A stretch of DNA of 64,000 nt, from the NCBI RefSeq assembly GCF_018613695.1, contig NZ_JAGGPR010000015.1, positions 62,001 through 126,000 on the forward strand. Direction: 5' to 3'. This DNA comes from Arthrobacter sp. ISL-95 (GTDB lineage Bacteria; Actinomycetota; Actinomycetes; Actinomycetales; Micrococcaceae). The position numbers and the translations under genes are program-made. Positions within the stretch are counted from its first letter, which is position 1. Every line of letters starts with the position of its first letter. Under the pieces are notes generated by a model, which saw only the letters and a list, made by a program, of their open reading frames with translations, had not been told where the DNA came from and did no database searches. Positions 41,234-48,441 of the stretch are shown piece after piece.

Positions 41234-42934
41234 GTGCAGAATTTCCAAGGAGTAGGGGTAAGCCCTGGCCGCATCATTGGTTCCGTCCGCCAGATGCCCA
41301 AGCCGGTGAGCGAACCGCCGTCGGGAGAGCGATTGGCCTCGGATCTTTCGCCGGAAGATGCAGTGGCTGGTTTGAAAGCGGCTGCACAGGCGGTCCATGA
41401 CGAGCTCAAGGGACGAGCGGACAGCGCCTCCGGCGACGGCAAAGCCGTCCTCGAAGCAACGGCGCTCATGGCCAAGGACACCATGCTCCTAAAATCGGCG
41501 AGCAAGCTCATCAACGTCGGATCCTCAGCCGAGAGGGCCATCTGGGAAGCCGGCGCCTCGGTCTCCGAAATGCTCCACAATCTGGGCGGCTACATGGCCG
41601 AGCGCGCCACCGACGTCCTGGATGTGCGCGCACGCATCGTGGCCGAACTTCGTGGCGTCCCCGCGCCCGGCATTCCTGCTTCGGACACGCCCTTCATCCT
41701 GGTGGCCGAAGACCTCGCCCCTGCCGACACTGCAACGCTGAATCCCGCCGTGGTCCTGGCACTGTTGACCTCCGGTGGTGGCCCGCAGTCCCACACGGCC
41801 ATCATCGCGCGCTCGCTTGGTTTGCCTGCCGTGGTTGCTGCCCATGGCGTTGACTCCGTGGCCGACGGTTCTGAGGTTTACGTCGACGGTGCGGCAGGAT
41901 TAGTGGCTGTTTCCCCGTCTGATGAACAGCGCGCTGCTGCCACAGCCTGGGCCGAAACGTCCGCTACCCTGGCCGAATTTGACGGAAACGGCACGACGGC
42001 GGACGGCCACTTGGTGCCGCTCCTCGCCAACGTTGGTGGGGCCAAGGACGCCGTGGCAGCTGCCGCTTTGGGCGCCCAAGGGGTTGGCCTGTTCCGCACC
42101 GAGTTCTGCTTCCTGGAACGTGACACCGAGCCCTCCGTGGACGAGCAGGCCGCAGCCTACAAGGCCGTGTTCGATGCGTTCCCGGGCAAGAAAGTTGTCC
42201 TCCGCACCCTGGACGCCGGCGCCGACAAGCCCCTGCCCTTCCTCACGGACGCCACCGAACCCAACCCTGCACTCGGTGTTCGCGGTTACCGGACCGACTT
42301 CACCACACCAGGGGTTCTAGAGCGTCAGCTTGAGGCCATTGCCCGGGCAGCTTCAGAATCCGAGGCTGATGTATGGGTCATGGCCCCCATGATCTCCACG
42401 GCTGCCGAGGCCGGACGTTTCGCCGCACTGTGTGCTGCCGCCGGCATCCAGACGCCGGGCGTGATGGTTGAGGTCCCCTCTGCCGCGTTGACTGCTGCCG
42501 CCGTGTTGCGGGAAGTCGGGTTCGCCTCCCTGGGCACCAACGACCTCACCCAGTACGCCATGGCCGCCGACCGCCAGTTGGGCCCGCTCGCGGAGCTCAA
42601 CACTCCTTGGCAGCCGGCCGTGCTCCGTCTCGTGCAGCTAACTGTTGAAGGTGCGACTCAGGAAAGTTCGGGCCGGGAGGGCGCCGCAAAGCCCGTTGGC
42701 GTCTGTGGTGAGGCAGCCGCGGACCCGGCCCTCGCCGTCGTACTTACCGGCTTGGGCGTCACCACACTGTCCATGACCGCGCGCTCGTTGGCCGCCGTCG
42801 GGACTGTGCTGAAGACCGTCACCCTCGAGCAGGCGCAGGAACTGGCGCAACTCGCTTTGTCCGCACCGAGTGCCATCGAAGCCCGCGACTGGGTTCGCGC
42901 CAAGCTCCCCGTGCTCGAAGAACTCGGCCTCTAA
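41234..42934 (+). CDS. ptsI: PTS enzyme I (phosphoenolpyruvate-protein phosphotransferase)
   Basis: Transfers phosphate from PEP to HPr, the first step of all PTS sugar uptake. I choose the GTG at 41234 (VQNFQGVGVSPGRIIGS, 566 aa), with AGAGGA just upstream; the frame is open 48 bases further but the family starts here. The phosphorylated His187 lies in GGGPQSHTAIIARSLGLPAVV. The PEP-binding TIM barrel carries GLFRTEFCFLERD, FGGVLRTLDAGADKPLPF-like KVVLRTLDAGADKPL, and ASLGTNDLTQYAMAADR; the catalytic Cys491 is in VGVCGEAAADP. HPr follows after 30 bases. It is divergent from the mtl genes. Confidence 0.96.
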   Translation: MQNFQGVGVSPGRIIGSVRQMPKPVSEPPSGERLASDLSPEDAVAGLKAAAQAVHDELKGRADSASGDGKAVLEATALMAKDTMLLKSASKLINVGSSAERAIWEAGASVSEMLHNLGGYMAERATDVLDVRARIVAELRGVPAPGIPASDTPFILVAEDLAPADTATLNPAVVLALLTSGGGPQSHTAIIARSLGLPAVVAAHGVDSVADGSEVYVDGAAGLVAVSPSDEQRAAATAWAETSATLAEFDGNGTTADGHLVPLLANVGGAKDAVAAAALGAQGVGLFRTEFCFLERDTEPSVDEQAAAYKAVFDAFPGKKVVLRTLDAGADKPLPFLTDATEPNPALGVRGYRTDFTTPGVLERQLEAIARAASESEADVWVMAPMISTAAEAGRFAALCAAAGIQTPGVMVEVPSAALTAAAVLREVGFASLGTNDLTQYAMAADRQLGPLAELNTPWQPAVLRLVQLTVEGATQESSGREGAAKPVGVCGEAAADPALAVVLTGLGVTTLSMTARSLAAVGTVLKTVTLEQAQELAQLALSAPSAIEARDWVRAKLPVLEELGL

Positions 42935-42964
42935 CTTCTGTTTGTTTCTGTCAAAGGAGAAACC

Positions 42965-43243
42965 ATGCCCGAACGCACAGCTACCATCGCCAGCCGCTCC
43001 GGCCTGCACGCCCGCCCTGCCGCCTTGTTCGCGGAGGCCGCGGGCGAGCAGCCAGTGGAGGTCACCATTGCCATGCAAGGCGAACCTGCCGATGACGCGC
43101 TCGACGCCGCCAGCATCCTTTCGCTGATGACGCTCGGTGCCGCCAAGGGCGACGTGGTTGTGCTGCGGGCGGAGGGCGAAGGCGCCGATGCTGCACTGGA
43201 CGCACTGGTGAAGCTGCTGGAGACGGACTTGGACGCGGAGTAG
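42965..43243 (+). CDS. ptsH: PTS phosphocarrier HPr
   Basis: A 92 aa phosphocarrier. The phosphorylated His15 lies in SRSGLHARPAALFAEAA; the regulatory Ser46 region (DALDAASILSLMTLGAAKG) is present with Ser in the expected place, though actinobacteria mostly lack HPr kinase. The ATG at 42965 follows AAAGGAG, 30 bases after ptsI, so EI and HPr are made from one transcript. Length is normal. Confidence 0.96.
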   Translation: MPERTATIASRSGLHARPAALFAEAAGEQPVEVTIAMQGEPADDALDAASILSLMTLGAAKGDVVVLRAEGEGADAALDALVKLLETDLDAE

Positions 43244-43275
43244 CGTTTTGCCGGCGCCCGTTTCGATGGCGCCCC

Positions 43276-43340
43276 CGTTTCGATGGTTCCCTGCCAGCAG
43301 TGCCGTGCGCACGGCACTGCTGGCAGGGAACCCCCGAATC
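43276..43340. repeat. Palindromic repeat copy 2, with a perfect 48-base palindrome
   Basis: A loopless perfect palindrome at 43285-43332: the left arm starts GGTTCCCTGCCAGC and ends CGTGC, and the right arm is its exact reverse complement for all 24 bases. The outer ends (TTTCGATGGTTCCCTGC and GCAGGGAACC...CGAA) match copy 1 at 6317. A direct repeat of CCCGTTTCGATGG (near 43257 and 43274) precedes it. It lies after ptsH and may double as its terminator. Confidence 0.9.
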
Positions 43341-43405
43341 CGCTGCGGCCCGCCAGGCGCGCGCGGCACTCCAGACACGGGCGGGCCTCAGGCTAGGCTT
43401 CTGCC

Positions 43406-43822
43406 ATGGCATTGATAGCTCCCCGTGTAACGGCCGGCCTGCCCGCCGACGACGCCCGGAATCTGGCGCGCTCCCTCCAGGACAGCAACGACATCACCGT
43501 GTTCGTGGACGGCACGGTCCACCGCCTGCCGAGTGAGGCGAGGGACGCCGTCGTCGACCTCTTGGCCAGGCTGAGCCGTGGCGAAACGGTGACGGTCAGC
43601 AGCGTGGAGGAAATGCTCACCACATCGCAGGCCGCGGAGCTTGCGGGCATCTCGCACACTTATCTGCGCAACATGACCGATCGCGGCGAAATCCCGGTGG
43701 AGTACCGGGGGACGCATCGGCGGATTCGGCAGGCTGCCATCATGGCGTGGCTGGAAACGCAGAAGAAGAAGCAGGCCGAAGAGGCGGACAACCCCTCGGA
43801 TGGGAACAAAGCGACACCGTAG
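43406..43822 (+). CDS. Excisionase-like (HTH_17) DNA-binding protein, antitoxin-like
   Basis: A 138 aa protein with a MerR/excisionase-type helix-turn-helix: LTTSQAAELAGISHTYLRNMTDRGEIPVEYRGTHRRIRQAAIMAWLETQKKK. The N-terminal half (LARSLQDSNDITVFVDGTVHRLPSEARDAVVDLLARLSRGETVTV) resembles the antitoxin half of systems in which a PIN-domain toxin follows. No PIN gene follows here: the next gene is an alpha/beta hydrolase 19 bases away. It may therefore be an orphan antitoxin or a plain regulator. The ATG at 43406 has only a weak ribosome site. Confidence 0.78.
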   Translation: MALIAPRVTAGLPADDARNLARSLQDSNDITVFVDGTVHRLPSEARDAVVDLLARLSRGETVTVSSVEEMLTTSQAAELAGISHTYLRNMTDRGEIPVEYRGTHRRIRQAAIMAWLETQKKKQAEEADNPSDGNKATP

Positions 43823-43859
43823 CTGACCCCCGCTTCCCGGAATGCTGTTGAATAGCGGT

Positions 43860-44711
43860 ATGGCAACAAGCTCCGGTGTTCCTGCAACGCGTGGAAAACA
43901 AGTGAAGACGCCCGGCAAGACGAGAGGTTTACACTCTGCCGACGTCGAGGTTTTGGGCCTGACAGGACGGGTCCTTTGGACGGAGGGCACTCCCGCGCCC
44001 CAACCGGGCGCGGAACCACGGAACGAGCCCGCATACATTCTGATTCATGGGATCGGCGTATCGCACCGGTACTTGGCGCGGCTGCACGCAGTCCTGGCTG
44101 CGAGCGCGCCCACCTATTCGCTGGACCTGCCCGGTTTTGCCGGGACGCAGAAGCCCGGGCATCAGCTCTCCGCGGAGGAGTACGGCGCTTTTATTGCCGC
44201 TGCCCTCAAGTCCTGCGGCATCGATTCCTACGTTTTGGTGGGCCACTCCATGGGGGTGCAATTCGCCATTGAAGCTGCCCTGCATGCCCCGGAGCAGGTC
44301 AAGCAGCTGGTGCTGATGGGGCCGGTGGTGGACTCCCGGCACAAGAACGTTCACCGTCAGTCGCTGGCCCTTTTTCTGGACGGGCTGCTTCGCGAGAGTC
44401 CGTCGTCCAACTGGATCGTCATTTCGGACTACTTCCGGTGTGGGCCGCGGTGGTACCTCACTGAGCTTCCCGTCATGATGTCTTACCGGACCGAAGAGCG
44501 GCTGGCGGGCGTCGGCGTGCCGGTCCTGGTTTTGCGTGGGAGTCGCGACCAGGTGGCGGGCGCGGACTGGTCGCTGCGGTTGTCCAGATCAGTGGCGCAG
44601 GGGCGTTTGGTGGAAATTCCTGGCGTTGGGCACGTGGCGCAACACATGCGTCCCAAGGCCGTGGCGGATGCGATCCGCAGCTTCGTCACCGCCACTACCC
44701 CGCACCGTTAA
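43860..44711 (+). CDS. Alpha/beta hydrolase
   Basis: About 283 aa from the ATG at 43860; an ATG at 43842 is an alternative, and neither has a clear ribosome site. The catalytic triad is visible: nucleophile Ser in VLVGHSMGVQFAIEAAL, acid Asp in VLRGSRDQV, and His in IPGVGHVAQHMRP. The oxyanion region is YILIHGIGVSHRYLARL. There is no signal peptide. The substrate is unknown: the closest look is to esterases and C-C hydrolases, but nothing nearby fixes it. It probably shares a transcript with the HTH gene 37 bases upstream. Confidence 0.85.
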   Translation: MATSSGVPATRGKQVKTPGKTRGLHSADVEVLGLTGRVLWTEGTPAPQPGAEPRNEPAYILIHGIGVSHRYLARLHAVLAASAPTYSLDLPGFAGTQKPGHQLSAEEYGAFIAAALKSCGIDSYVLVGHSMGVQFAIEAALHAPEQVKQLVLMGPVVDSRHKNVHRQSLALFLDGLLRESPSSNWIVISDYFRCGPRWYLTELPVMMSYRTEERLAGVGVPVLVLRGSRDQVAGADWSLRLSRSVAQGRLVEIPGVGHVAQHMRPKAVADAIRSFVTATTPHR

Positions 44712-44825
44712 GTACTGACGCCCGACGCCGGCGCTTGGCTTGGGTGCCGCTTGTCCAGGTGGACTTGTCCCGGCTAGGCTGACGGAGCAAGCGCATTAGT
44801 AAGTTTGCTTACGAAAGGGCTGATC

Positions 44826-45089
44826 GTGACTGACAAAGACTCGAAAGAAGAGACCCAAGGCTTCGGCGCCACCGGTGCTACAGGACCCTACGACACTACG
44901 TCCGATGCCGACAGCATCCACGAGGATCCCGACATGCGCCAGGAAGAGGACGAAGATCCCGCAGCCTCCGCAAACCCGGACCCGCTGGACGGCAACGTCA
45001 CCGGGTTGGAGCCCGGCGGTGGAGTTCCTCCGGGTGAAACCCCGCCCGCCGAAGGCAGCATGAGCAGCGACCAAGGCCACGAGGAGTAA
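44826..45089 (+). CDS. Small acidic hypothetical protein
   Basis: An 87 aa protein from the GTG at 44826, with AGGG upstream. It is strongly acidic and hydrophilic: Asp, Glu, Gly, Pro, Thr and Ser dominate (SDADSIHEDPDMRQEEDEDPAAS), with no Cys, no membrane segment and no known domain. It looks disordered and could be a small stress-type protein or a histone-like partner. Codon use matches its neighbours. A strong terminator right after it supports a real transcript. No function can be given. Confidence 0.6.
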   Translation: MTDKDSKEETQGFGATGATGPYDTTSDADSIHEDPDMRQEEDEDPAASANPDPLDGNVTGLEPGGGVPPGETPPAEGSMSSDQGHEE

Positions 45090-45099
45090 CTACGTTGCC

Positions 45100-45136
45100 A
45101 ACCCGCTGTTACGTGCCAGTGACGTAACAGCGGGTT
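45100..45136. terminator. Bidirectional terminator, small acidic gene and DNA ligase
   Basis: AACCCGCTGTTACGT and ACGTAACAGCGGGTT form a perfect 15-base stem with a 7-base loop, between two convergent genes. Confidence 0.9.
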
Positions 45137-45146
45137 CATCACGTAC

Positions 45147-46211
45147 TCAGGACAGCTTCAGGATCTCCCCGAGATCGTACGCAACGGGCTCTTCCAACTG
45201 TGAGTACGTGCAACTCTCAGGGGTCCTGTCCGGCCGCCACCTGCGGAACTGCGTGGTGTGCCGGAACCTGTCCCCCTCCATGTAGTCGTAGGCCACTTCG
45301 ATCACGAGTTCGGGGCGCAGCGGGACGAAGGAGAAATCCTTGCCCCCGCTCCACCGGCTTTGGGCGCCGGGCATGCGCGATCCCCCGGATGATTCGTCCT
45401 GCTTGGCCCACTCGCCCCACGGGTGCTCGCCGAGTTCAATCTGATACGGCTCAAGCTCAGCCACCAAGGCCTCGCGCTTGGCCATGGGGAACGACGCTAC
45501 CACTCCCACATGGTGCAGCCGACCAGTGTCATCGTGCAGGCCGAGCAGCATGGAGCCCACAACTTTCGCGGTCTTGTGCCAGCGGAATCCCGCCACAACG
45601 CAGTCCGCTGTGCGCTCGTGTTTGGTCTTGAACATCACGCGCTTGTTGGGTAGGTAGGCCCCATCCAACGGCTTGGACAGCACACCATCCAAGCCCGCCC
45701 CTTCCAACTGCACAAACCAGTCCTGCGCGCGTTCCAGATCGGTCACTGCGGGGGTTACGTAGACAGGCGGCTCGGCCTTGGCGAGAGCGTGTTCCAGAAT
45801 GGCGCGACGCTCGGAGAACGGCTTGTCCATCAGGTTCTCATCGCCAAGCGCGAGGATATCGAAGGCAACCATGGACGCAGGAGTTTTCTCGGCGAGCATC
45901 CTCACCCGGCTGTCGGCGGGGTGGATCCGCTGCTGGAGCACCTCGAATTCGAGCCGGTTGCCCTCGATCAGGATGATCTCGCCGTCGATCACGCATTTGT
46001 CCGGCAGGTTCTTTCTGAGGGCCTCCACCACTTCCGGAAAGTAGCGGGTCATCGGCTTTTCGTTGCGGCTCCCAAGGACGATCTCGTCGCCGTCCTTGAA
46101 GACGATGGTCCGGAACCCGTCCCACTTGGGCTCGTAGTGCCCAACATCGGGGATGGCCGGAACGGATTTGGCGAGCATGGGCGAGACGGGTGGCATCACG
46201 GGCAGGTCCAT
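45147..46211 (-). CDS. ATP-dependent DNA ligase, LigC-like
   Basis: A 354 aa ATP-dependent DNA ligase. The adenylated Lys lies in HYEPKWDGFRTIVF (motif I, KWDGxR); other nucleotidyltransferase motifs are DGEIILIEGNRLEFEVLQQRI (motif III), MVAFDILALGDENLM, GLDGVLSKPLDGAYLPNKRVMFKTKHERTADCVV (motifs IV and V), followed by an OB-fold. The start is taken at the ATG 46209-46211; a TTG two codons earlier is possible. It has no polymerase or nuclease domain, so it resembles the stand-alone LigC of mycobacteria, not full LigD. LigC proteins act in base excision repair or alternative end joining. No Ku gene is in this window. Confidence 0.92.
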   Translation of the reverse strand: MDLPVMPPVSPMLAKSVPAIPDVGHYEPKWDGFRTIVFKDGDEIVLGSRNEKPMTRYFPEVVEALRKNLPDKCVIDGEIILIEGNRLEFEVLQQRIHPADSRVRMLAEKTPASMVAFDILALGDENLMDKPFSERRAILEHALAKAEPPVYVTPAVTDLERAQDWFVQLEGAGLDGVLSKPLDGAYLPNKRVMFKTKHERTADCVVAGFRWHKTAKVVGSMLLGLHDDTGRLHHVGVVASFPMAKREALVAELEPYQIELGEHPWGEWAKQDESSGGSRMPGAQSRWSGGKDFSFVPLRPELVIEVAYDYMEGDRFRHTTQFRRWRPDRTPESCTYSQLEEPVAYDLGEILKLS

Positions 46212-46256
46212 AGACAATGTCTACCTGCCGGTGCCCGCCGAAGCTAGTGTTGTGCC

Positions 46257-46490
46257 ATGGATATCTTGCTCGTGTTGGCTGCAGTGCTTGGCGTTCCGGC
46301 CTTGCTGGCGGGGGTCTGGTACTGGTCCTCACGGCAGAACGGCGGAGGGAACCTTCGTCGCGGAGCTACCGGTGGGATGCTGGGAGTTGTGGATGAAGTC
46401 TTTCGGCCGGAAACCCACCAGGCGGTGCAGATCCAAAAGATCCAGCATGAGTTGCCGGCGCCAGCACCGGCCCCGAAGCCTAAGTCATAG
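46257..46490 (+). CDS. Small single-span membrane protein
   Basis: A 77 aa protein: one N-terminal transmembrane helix (ILLVLAAVLGVPALLAGVWYW) and a cytosolic tail ending in a Pro/Ala/Lys-rich stretch (PAPAPAPKPKS). The segment RGATGGMLGVVDEVFRPETHQAVQIQKIQHELPAP looks conserved in actinobacteria, from memory. The ATG at 46257 has a weak ribosome site, and the gene is divergent from the ligase gene with 45 bases between starts. Function unknown. Confidence 0.6.
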   Translation: MDILLVLAAVLGVPALLAGVWYWSSRQNGGGNLRRGATGGMLGVVDEVFRPETHQAVQIQKIQHELPAPAPAPKPKS

Positions 46491-46501
46491 AACCGCGCCG
46501 C

Positions 46502-46530
46502 TTGGGCAGACGTACCGCCCGTTATATTAA
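46502..46530 (+). promoter_or_regulatory. Possible promoter of the riboswitch transcript
   Basis: TTGGGC (46502-46507) and TATTAA (46525-46530) with a 17-base spacer, placing the transcript start some 45 bases before the first conserved riboswitch element. It is suggestive only. Confidence 0.4.
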
Positions 46531-46574
46531 TGTGACTTTACTTTCCGGCTCATGTACCGTCGTAGGGCGACCCG

Positions 46575-46757
46575 TATCTCCGCTGGGCCGCTTCCGGATT
46601 GACGCCGAGCTCTGCCGCAATCCGGGATCCGCCAGACCCGCGGCAGAGGCGGGGGACCCACAGTTCCCGGGCTTGGTTTCCAAGTCCTTGGGGTGAAGCC
46701 GCTTAGGCGGCCGGACGGCCTCGTCCGAACCCGACAGCTAACCTCGAAGGCGTTGAG
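46575..46757 (+). promoter_or_regulatory. Cyclic di-AMP riboswitch (ydaO/yuaA class)
   Basis: A structured leader that senses c-di-AMP; most members turn expression off when the ligand binds. The class-specific conserved blocks are present in order: GCCGAGCTCTGCC (46604-46616), GGCAGAGGCGGGGGACCCA (46642-46660), GGGGTGAAGCCGC (46690-46702) and CGAACCCGACAGCTAACCT (46726-46744). The pseudosymmetric architecture, with the two ligand-binding junctions, fits these blocks. It ends 11 bases before the start of the next gene, and the ribosome site GAGAGG (46755-46760) is close enough for structural control of translation. In actinobacteria this class normally precedes cell wall hydrolases or resuscitation factors. 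Confidence 0.95.
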
Positions 46758-46768
46758 AGGCAACAACC

Positions 46769-48217
46769 ATGTCCCCAACCATGGATCAGCCGCGCCGCGA
46801 CCAGACTGACGGCGAGCGCACCAAGCCAACCGGACGCCGTCGGGCCCAACCCAGCGGATCCCTCACCGGCGCACCAACAGATTCAGCCGCTGCGGTCCAG
46901 AACCCGGCGGGCCCAACAAGCACAGGCACGACGCCGGAACCCGCCACTGCGGTCACACCCACCGTCGCGACCCCCGCCACGCGTGCGGAAATTCGTGCGG
47001 CCGAGCGTGAGCGTGCCGCTCAGGCTGTGATCGCGCCCGTTGCGCCGGCCTCACAGCCGGCGATGGAGCAATCCGAACAGGCGGAACCGGCAACTGCCGC
47101 CATCCCCGCTATCGCAAAACCCCCCGTCGCAAAACCCTCGGCAGCTCAGAAATCCACCACACCAGGCCCACCCACCGCGGCCATTCCCATCGTGCCGCCG
47201 GCCGGCATGGAACCGGATTCGCGGGAGTCCAGCGCCCAGGAACCCGCAACTGCGGCCATACCCGTGATGCAGCCAGCAACGCCGGAACCTGCAACTGCGG
47301 CCATACCCGTGGTCTCTGCCGGTGACGAACGCGAGAACAACCCCGAACCCGTTGGGCCCCCGCTCAGTAAGTCAGCACGCACGGCCGGGTCCCCACGCGG
47401 CAAGTCCCCGGCGCAGATAGCCGCTGCCGCAACGGCTTCGGCATCGCTGGCAAGCCGCAAGGACGTTCGCGAACAGTCTGCCGCAACCACCACCAAGTCC
47501 AGCTTCGGCTCCACGTCCTCGTTCACTCGTGAACCCCAGGCTGTCCTGCGAAAAGCGGCGTCTGTTAAACACATGAGCCAGCGCATGGCCGTGGTTGCAG
47601 GCGCCCTTGGCCTCGTGCTGACGGCCGGCGCCTTGGGGCCAGCTCTTGATCTTCCGTTCTTCGGCCAGGAAACGCCTGCGCAGGAAGCCAGTGGGAGCGA
47701 CGGTCGCACCTCAGGCTCGGCGTCGCCCGGGCCTAGGGCTTCCTACACCACGGCGTCGTCACCATCGGCCTCGACCCCATCCGCAACATCAGGGGCAACG
47801 GCTTCCTCGGAAGCCGGCCAGCCCGCGACGATCGCGGAGGCACCCGGGGCGGTGTCGCCGTCGTCGGCTGCCACACCGCAGGTTTCGCTCGCGGACCCGG
47901 TATGGGTTCCGTCAGCCGCGCCTTCTGCAGTCCCCGCAGTTCCAGGCGCCACCAGCCCAGCACCCACCCAGCCGGCGCCCGCGCCGAGCGAGGTGCCGTC
48001 GGACACCATCACTACTCCCCCTGCGCCGACGCCAACCGTCACTCCCACACCGACTCAGACGCCCACCGTCACCCCCACGCCGACACCGACATCCACGGGA
48101 ACTGCGACACCGACGTCCAAGCCGAAGCCGAGTAAGCCCACCGCCGCCTCAGCGCCGCAAACCAGTGAATCTGCGATTCAGGACATCCTGGATGCGGCAC
48201 AGAAGGTCCTCGGTTGA
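46769..48217 (+). CDS. Repeat-rich single-span membrane protein behind the c-di-AMP riboswitch
   Basis: A 482 aa protein with no recognised domain. There is no N-terminal signal. Residues 1-268 are a hydrophilic, probably cytosolic region containing an EPATAAIP-type motif several times (AEPATAAIPAIA, QEPATAAIPVMQ, PEPATAAIPVVS, with GPPTAAIPIVP a variant). One transmembrane segment follows near residues 274-293 (RMAVVAGALGLVLTAGALGPAL), then a long Pro/Thr/Ser/Ala-rich outer region (PTPTVTPTPTQTPTVTPTP), and a short C-terminal helix (SAIQDILDAAQKVLG). The architecture looks like a wall-spanning stalk. Most riboswitch targets carry an NlpC/P60, Rpf or LysM domain; none is visible. A terminator follows at 48370. 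Confidence 0.75.
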   Translation: MSPTMDQPRRDQTDGERTKPTGRRRAQPSGSLTGAPTDSAAAVQNPAGPTSTGTTPEPATAVTPTVATPATRAEIRAAERERAAQAVIAPVAPASQPAMEQSEQAEPATAAIPAIAKPPVAKPSAAQKSTTPGPPTAAIPIVPPAGMEPDSRESSAQEPATAAIPVMQPATPEPATAAIPVVSAGDERENNPEPVGPPLSKSARTAGSPRGKSPAQIAAAATASASLASRKDVREQSAATTTKSSFGSTSSFTREPQAVLRKAASVKHMSQRMAVVAGALGLVLTAGALGPALDLPFFGQETPAQEASGSDGRTSGSASPGPRASYTTASSPSASTPSATSGATASSEAGQPATIAEAPGAVSPSSAATPQVSLADPVWVPSAAPSAVPAVPGATSPAPTQPAPAPSEVPSDTITTPPAPTPTVTPTPTQTPTVTPTPTPTSTGTATPTSKPKPSKPTAASAPQTSESAIQDILDAAQKVLG

Positions 48218-48369
48218 GCACGCGCCTGCCCCGCACCTCCACTCACGCGGGGTGGCATAGCCGGCACTGCAGCAGCAGCCGGACTGCCACGTTCCGTCGG
48301 CGGATGGGACGCTGGAGCTGCCAGCGTTTGCGGCGCTCCTAGGCAATGCCAACTTCATAGAGCAATGAC

Positions 48370-48403
48370 AGGAGGCAGGCACACGGCCGGGTGCCTGCCT
48401 CCT
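48370..48403. terminator. Bidirectional terminator after the riboswitch gene
   Basis: AGGAGGCAGGCAC and GTGCCTGCCTCCT form a perfect 13-base stem with an 8-base loop and a TTT tail on the plus strand. It separates the riboswitch gene from the convergent PucR gene. The 150 bases before it (48218-48369) hold no convincing gene. Confidence 0.9.
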
Positions 48404-48441
48404 TTGGTTATGGCGCGGCAAGGTGGCGTCGAGCTGCAGCC

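Noticed and set aside
45147..46211. Full bacterial NHEJ system (LigD with Ku)
   Set aside because: The ligase has only the ligase core and OB-fold; no polymerase, nuclease or Ku gene is in the window.
48218..48357. Possible gene remnant (CHVPSADGTLELPAFAALLGNANFIEQ in frame) after the riboswitch gene
   Set aside because: Only about 35 codons, no start codon, an in-frame stop just upstream and no family match. It may be a decayed C-terminus but cannot be supported.
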